Shown: one piece after another, positions 62,037 to 64,000 of the stretch
Position numbering within the stretch: the stretch's first letter is position 1
How the letters are laid out: each line of letters begins with the position of its first letter
DNA from: a bacterium
GTDB lineage: Bacteria > Verrucomicrobiota > Kiritimatiellia > CAIKKV01 > CAITUY01
Reading direction: 5' to 3'
NCBI GenBank assembly: GCA_037128595.1
Contig: JBAXWB010000001.1
Coordinates: forward strand, 62,001 to 126,000
DNA: 64,000 bases
The notes under the pieces: generated by a model
Databases searched by the model: none
The model's input: the letters and a program-made list of their open reading frames with translations, nothing else
Told to the model about the DNA's origin: nothing
Translations under genes and position numbers: made by a program

Positions 62037-63245
62037 ATGAGCAAACAAATATTCAAGGTGGGAATTATAGGCGCAGGTAGCAGGGGAATAGAGACTTTTG
62101 GAAAGACCATTACCGGGCGCCAAGATGCACAGGTCGTGGCCCTTTGTGACCCTAATCCGGTCCGTATGGAATTTGCCTCAAAAATGCTGGGCATTTTGCC
62201 GAACTTTTATACTTCGGTTGAAGCCATGTTGGCTGCCGAAAGACTCGATGCGGTCGTGATCACCAGTCCGGACTACTGCCATGAAGCCAATGCGGTGGAG
62301 GCGCTGAAGGGTGGAGTCAATGTGCTGATCGACAAGCCTCTGGCAACCACGGTCAATGGGTGCCAGGCTATCATGGGTGCCGCGGAAAAATCCGGAAAAA
62401 CCATTATGATGGGGTTTAATTTGCGCCATCACGATGTGCTGAAAAGACTGAAGCAGCTGATTTCCGGCGGCGTCTTGGGGCGGATCTTCTTGATGGAGAA
62501 TCGTGAATTCTATGATGGCGGCCGTACCTATATGTCGCGTTGGAACCGCCTGTATGCCAATAGCGGGGGCCTCTGGATTCATAAGGGGAGTCATGATTTC
62601 GATGTCTTTAACTGGCTCCTGGATTTTCCGAAACCGGTCAAGGTCAGCGCCTTTGCCGGAATCGATGTGCTCAAGCCGCAATATATTCCGTTTGTGGTAA
62701 AGCACGGTGTGCCGGTTGGGCCCACCTGCCGACAATGCCCGTATAGGGAAACGTGCCCGGATGTTTTCAAGATCGCCGATCTCCAGAACAGTGCCTGGAG
62801 TGACCGCGCGTTGGCGGCCGATGGCTATGCCAAAGACCTCTGCATGTACACCTCCGTCAAGGACACCCATGACAATGGCATTGCCATGGTTGAGTATGAA
62901 AACGGCGTTAAGGTCAGTCATCTCGAATGTTTTGTCACCTCCTTGAATGACCGCCTCTTCACGGTAGTCGGTGATCGCGGCCAGGCGGAAGTCAGCCTGG
63001 AGAAGCGGACGATACTCATCCGGCCGCGTTGGAGCCAGGAAGTGATCACGCACCAGATTCCCGAGGCACAAGGCGGGCATGGCGGAGCCGACCCCCTGCT
63101 GGTGGAGGCCTTTTTCAAGGTGCTCAAGGGCGAAGAAACGAACACCTCGACCACGGAACACGGCCTGTGGTCCACCGCCATCGGACAGGCGGCGGAAATC
63201 TCGCGTCGCGAAGAGCGTACCGTGAAAGTCGCCGAGTTATTCTAA
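62037..63245 (+). CDS. Gfo/Idh/MocA-family oxidoreductase
   Basis: 402 aa NAD(P)-dependent sugar oxidoreductase. Rossmann motif VGIIGAGSRGIET (about 7-19), IDKPLATT with K100, and a C-terminal alpha/beta domain with GGLWIHKGSHDFDVFNW. A Cys cluster (CRQCPYRETC, about 228-240) is present, as in several PVC subgroups. Acts on a sugar or inositol-type compound; the product of GH42-linked catabolism is a plausible substrate. Follows GH42 by 18 nt. Confidence 0.93.
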   Translation: MSKQIFKVGIIGAGSRGIETFGKTITGRQDAQVVALCDPNPVRMEFASKMLGILPNFYTSVEAMLAAERLDAVVITSPDYCHEANAVEALKGGVNVLIDKPLATTVNGCQAIMGAAEKSGKTIMMGFNLRHHDVLKRLKQLISGGVLGRIFLMENREFYDGGRTYMSRWNRLYANSGGLWIHKGSHDFDVFNWLLDFPKPVKVSAFAGIDVLKPQYIPFVVKHGVPVGPTCRQCPYRETCPDVFKIADLQNSAWSDRALAADGYAKDLCMYTSVKDTHDNGIAMVEYENGVKVSHLECFVTSLNDRLFTVVGDRGQAEVSLEKRTILIRPRWSQEVITHQIPEAQGGHGGADPLLVEAFFKVLKGEETNTSTTEHGLWSTAIGQAAEISRREERTVKVAELF

Positions 63246-63261
63246 GAAAGGTTGAATACCG

Positions 63262-64000
63262 GTGATAAACAAAACGAAGAGTGTCCTTTCGGCCATGGCG
63301 ATGGCTCTGATCGTGACTGGAACCGTTGTAACCGGTGAGGTCCGTCTGGCCGCCAAGGGCGAGGCCCTTTGCGTGATCGTCGTGCCGCCGGGTTCACTGG
63401 CAGGTGCGGGTGATGTATCGGTGAGGAGTCCGGCTGAACGCAAGGAGCGGCAGGCACTCTTCCGCGATTCCGTGGCCGACCTGGCCTTGTATCTTGGCAA
63501 AATCTCGGGTGCGAAGTTTGAGGTGGTCGAAGGGCTGCCGGCCGGGGACAAGCGGACGCCGATCTACATCGGCCCGGAGGCGCAGAAAGTGTTCGGGCCG
63601 GTCGGCAAGACCATGGCCGGGAAGTTTGCCTTCCGCGTGATAGCCGGGCGCAAGGGCGTGGGCCTCTATGGCGAATCGGAATATGGCACCAGTTACGCGA
63701 TCTATGAACTGCTGGGACGGTTGGGGTGTCGTTGGTATATGCCGTCGGAGATGGGTGAATGCATCCCCCAGACGGCCACTTTGGATCTTCCGGAGTCGGA
63801 TGTGGTTTTGGCGCCTGCGACGGAATACCGCGGGATGTGGGATGATACGGCTGATCATGATTTCCTCCGTCGTAACCGGTTGAACGGAAACCGTCTGGTC
63901 GGCGGACATGCGTTGGAAAGCTACGTTACCAAGGAACAGCGTGACGCCCATCCTGAATGGTGCCTGCTGGTCGGGGGCAAGCCACATCCCCTGTACCTGC
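63262..64000 (+). CDS. Secreted DUF4838-type protein, 3'-truncated by the window
   Basis: Frame is open to the window end (246 codons seen). GTG start with signal peptide (SVLSAMAMALIVTGTVVTG). The visible part matches the N-terminal GH67-N-like domain: SVADLALYLGKISGAKFEVV, GTSYAIYELLGRLGCRWYMP, as in the protein at 27674. It is a second, divergent DUF4838 enzyme in the same region. A ribosome-binding site (AAAGG) lies about 12 nt upstream, so an alternative nearby start is possible. Confidence 0.84.
   Translation, partial: MINKTKSVLSAMAMALIVTGTVVTGEVRLAAKGEALCVIVVPPGSLAGAGDVSVRSPAERKERQALFRDSVADLALYLGKISGAKFEVVEGLPAGDKRTPIYIGPEAQKVFGPVGKTMAGKFAFRVIAGRKGVGLYGESEYGTSYAIYELLGRLGCRWYMPSEMGECIPQTATLDLPESDVVLAPATEYRGMWDDTADHDFLRRNRLNGNRLVGGHALESYVTKEQRDAHPEWCLLVGGKPHPLYL

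Noticed and set aside
62178-63161. Open frame antisense to the Gfo/Idh gene
   Set aside because: The plus-strand gene has full family motifs and start signals; the antisense frame has none.
1-64000. Genomic island or prophage boundary
   Set aside because: No integrase, transposase, tRNA junction or phage structural gene was found, and gene style is uniform across the window.

Overview
The window looks like a chromosomal segment of a free-living Gram-negative bacterium of the PVC group, most likely Kiritimatiellota or another Verrucomicrobiota/Lentisphaerota-type lineage. This is inferred from family content: a split glycine decarboxylase, an LpxC-family lipid A enzyme, two DUF4838 proteins, two sialate O-acetylesterase-like proteins, GH4 and GH42 enzymes, autotransporter-type beta-strand repeat proteins, and many glycan genes with overlapping start/stop codons. 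No rRNA, tRNA, phage, integrase, transposase or CRISPR array was recognised.

Layout. 1-5250 (+): gcvPA (5' end outside the window), gcvPB and a large REC-GAF-GGDEF-REC-HD-GYP cyclic-di-GMP regulator. 5244-6263 (-): a divergent LpxC. 6342-7313 (+): a pseudouridine synthase. 12598-7318 (-): glgP, a TIGR03790-type secreted protein, gmhB and a HAD phosphatase. 12740-13306 (+): an ECF sigma factor, convergent with a copper/silver efflux operon on the minus strand (20347-13299: putative anti-sigma, Cys-rich metal sensor, YHS protein, cusC, cusB, cusA). 20577-23168 (+): a large membrane protein. 23280-50318 (+): a long run of glycan genes. It opens with a GntR-type regulator fused to a solute-binding-protein-like domain and an AAC(3)-like acetyltransferase, followed by TIM-barrel, DUF4838, acetylesterase, sialidase-like, TPR, beta-helix, LamG-like, amidohydrolase, GH4, (alpha/alpha)6 GH, SGNH, alpha/beta hydrolase, SDR and YhcH proteins. 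51404-50337 and 52040-51435 (-): a secreted TIM-barrel protein and MarC. 52095-57727 (+): a tightly packed cassette of AGE-type epimerase, cytoplasmic acetylesterase, PfkB kinase and DUF4432 epimerase. 59282-57754 (-): a three-gene hipBST toxin-antitoxin operon. 59766-64000 (+): GH42, a Gfo/Idh/MocA oxidoreductase and a second, truncated DUF4838 protein.

How the parts work together. The accessory half reads as a catabolic region for an acetylated, probably uronate- and galactose-containing heteroglycan, with both secreted and cytoplasmic steps. Three promoters in the first part of it (before the regulator gene, before the TIM-barrel gene and before the first sialidase-like gene) share a 24-bp element, TACA-N7-TACA-N4-AATAC. 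At two of them it sits just downstream of a good -35/-10 pair, so a small regulon of the GntR/SBP fusion protein is predicted.

The most unusual feature is the density and placement of small structured repeats. At least six families occur (CAGTAGG heptamers, a TAATCR hexamer array, and four inverted-repeat families). Several lie inside open reading frames without breaking them: a perfect 31-bp inverted repeat in the membrane protein gene, a 41-nt-arm inverted pair in GH42, a half element at the C-terminus of the HipT kinase, and heptamer arrays that encode the signal peptide of the TIGR03790 protein and the N-terminus of a HAD phosphatase. Stems change while remaining paired, which suggests selection or mobilisation at the level of folded DNA or RNA, similar in principle to Rickettsia palindromic elements and REP/BIME sequences.
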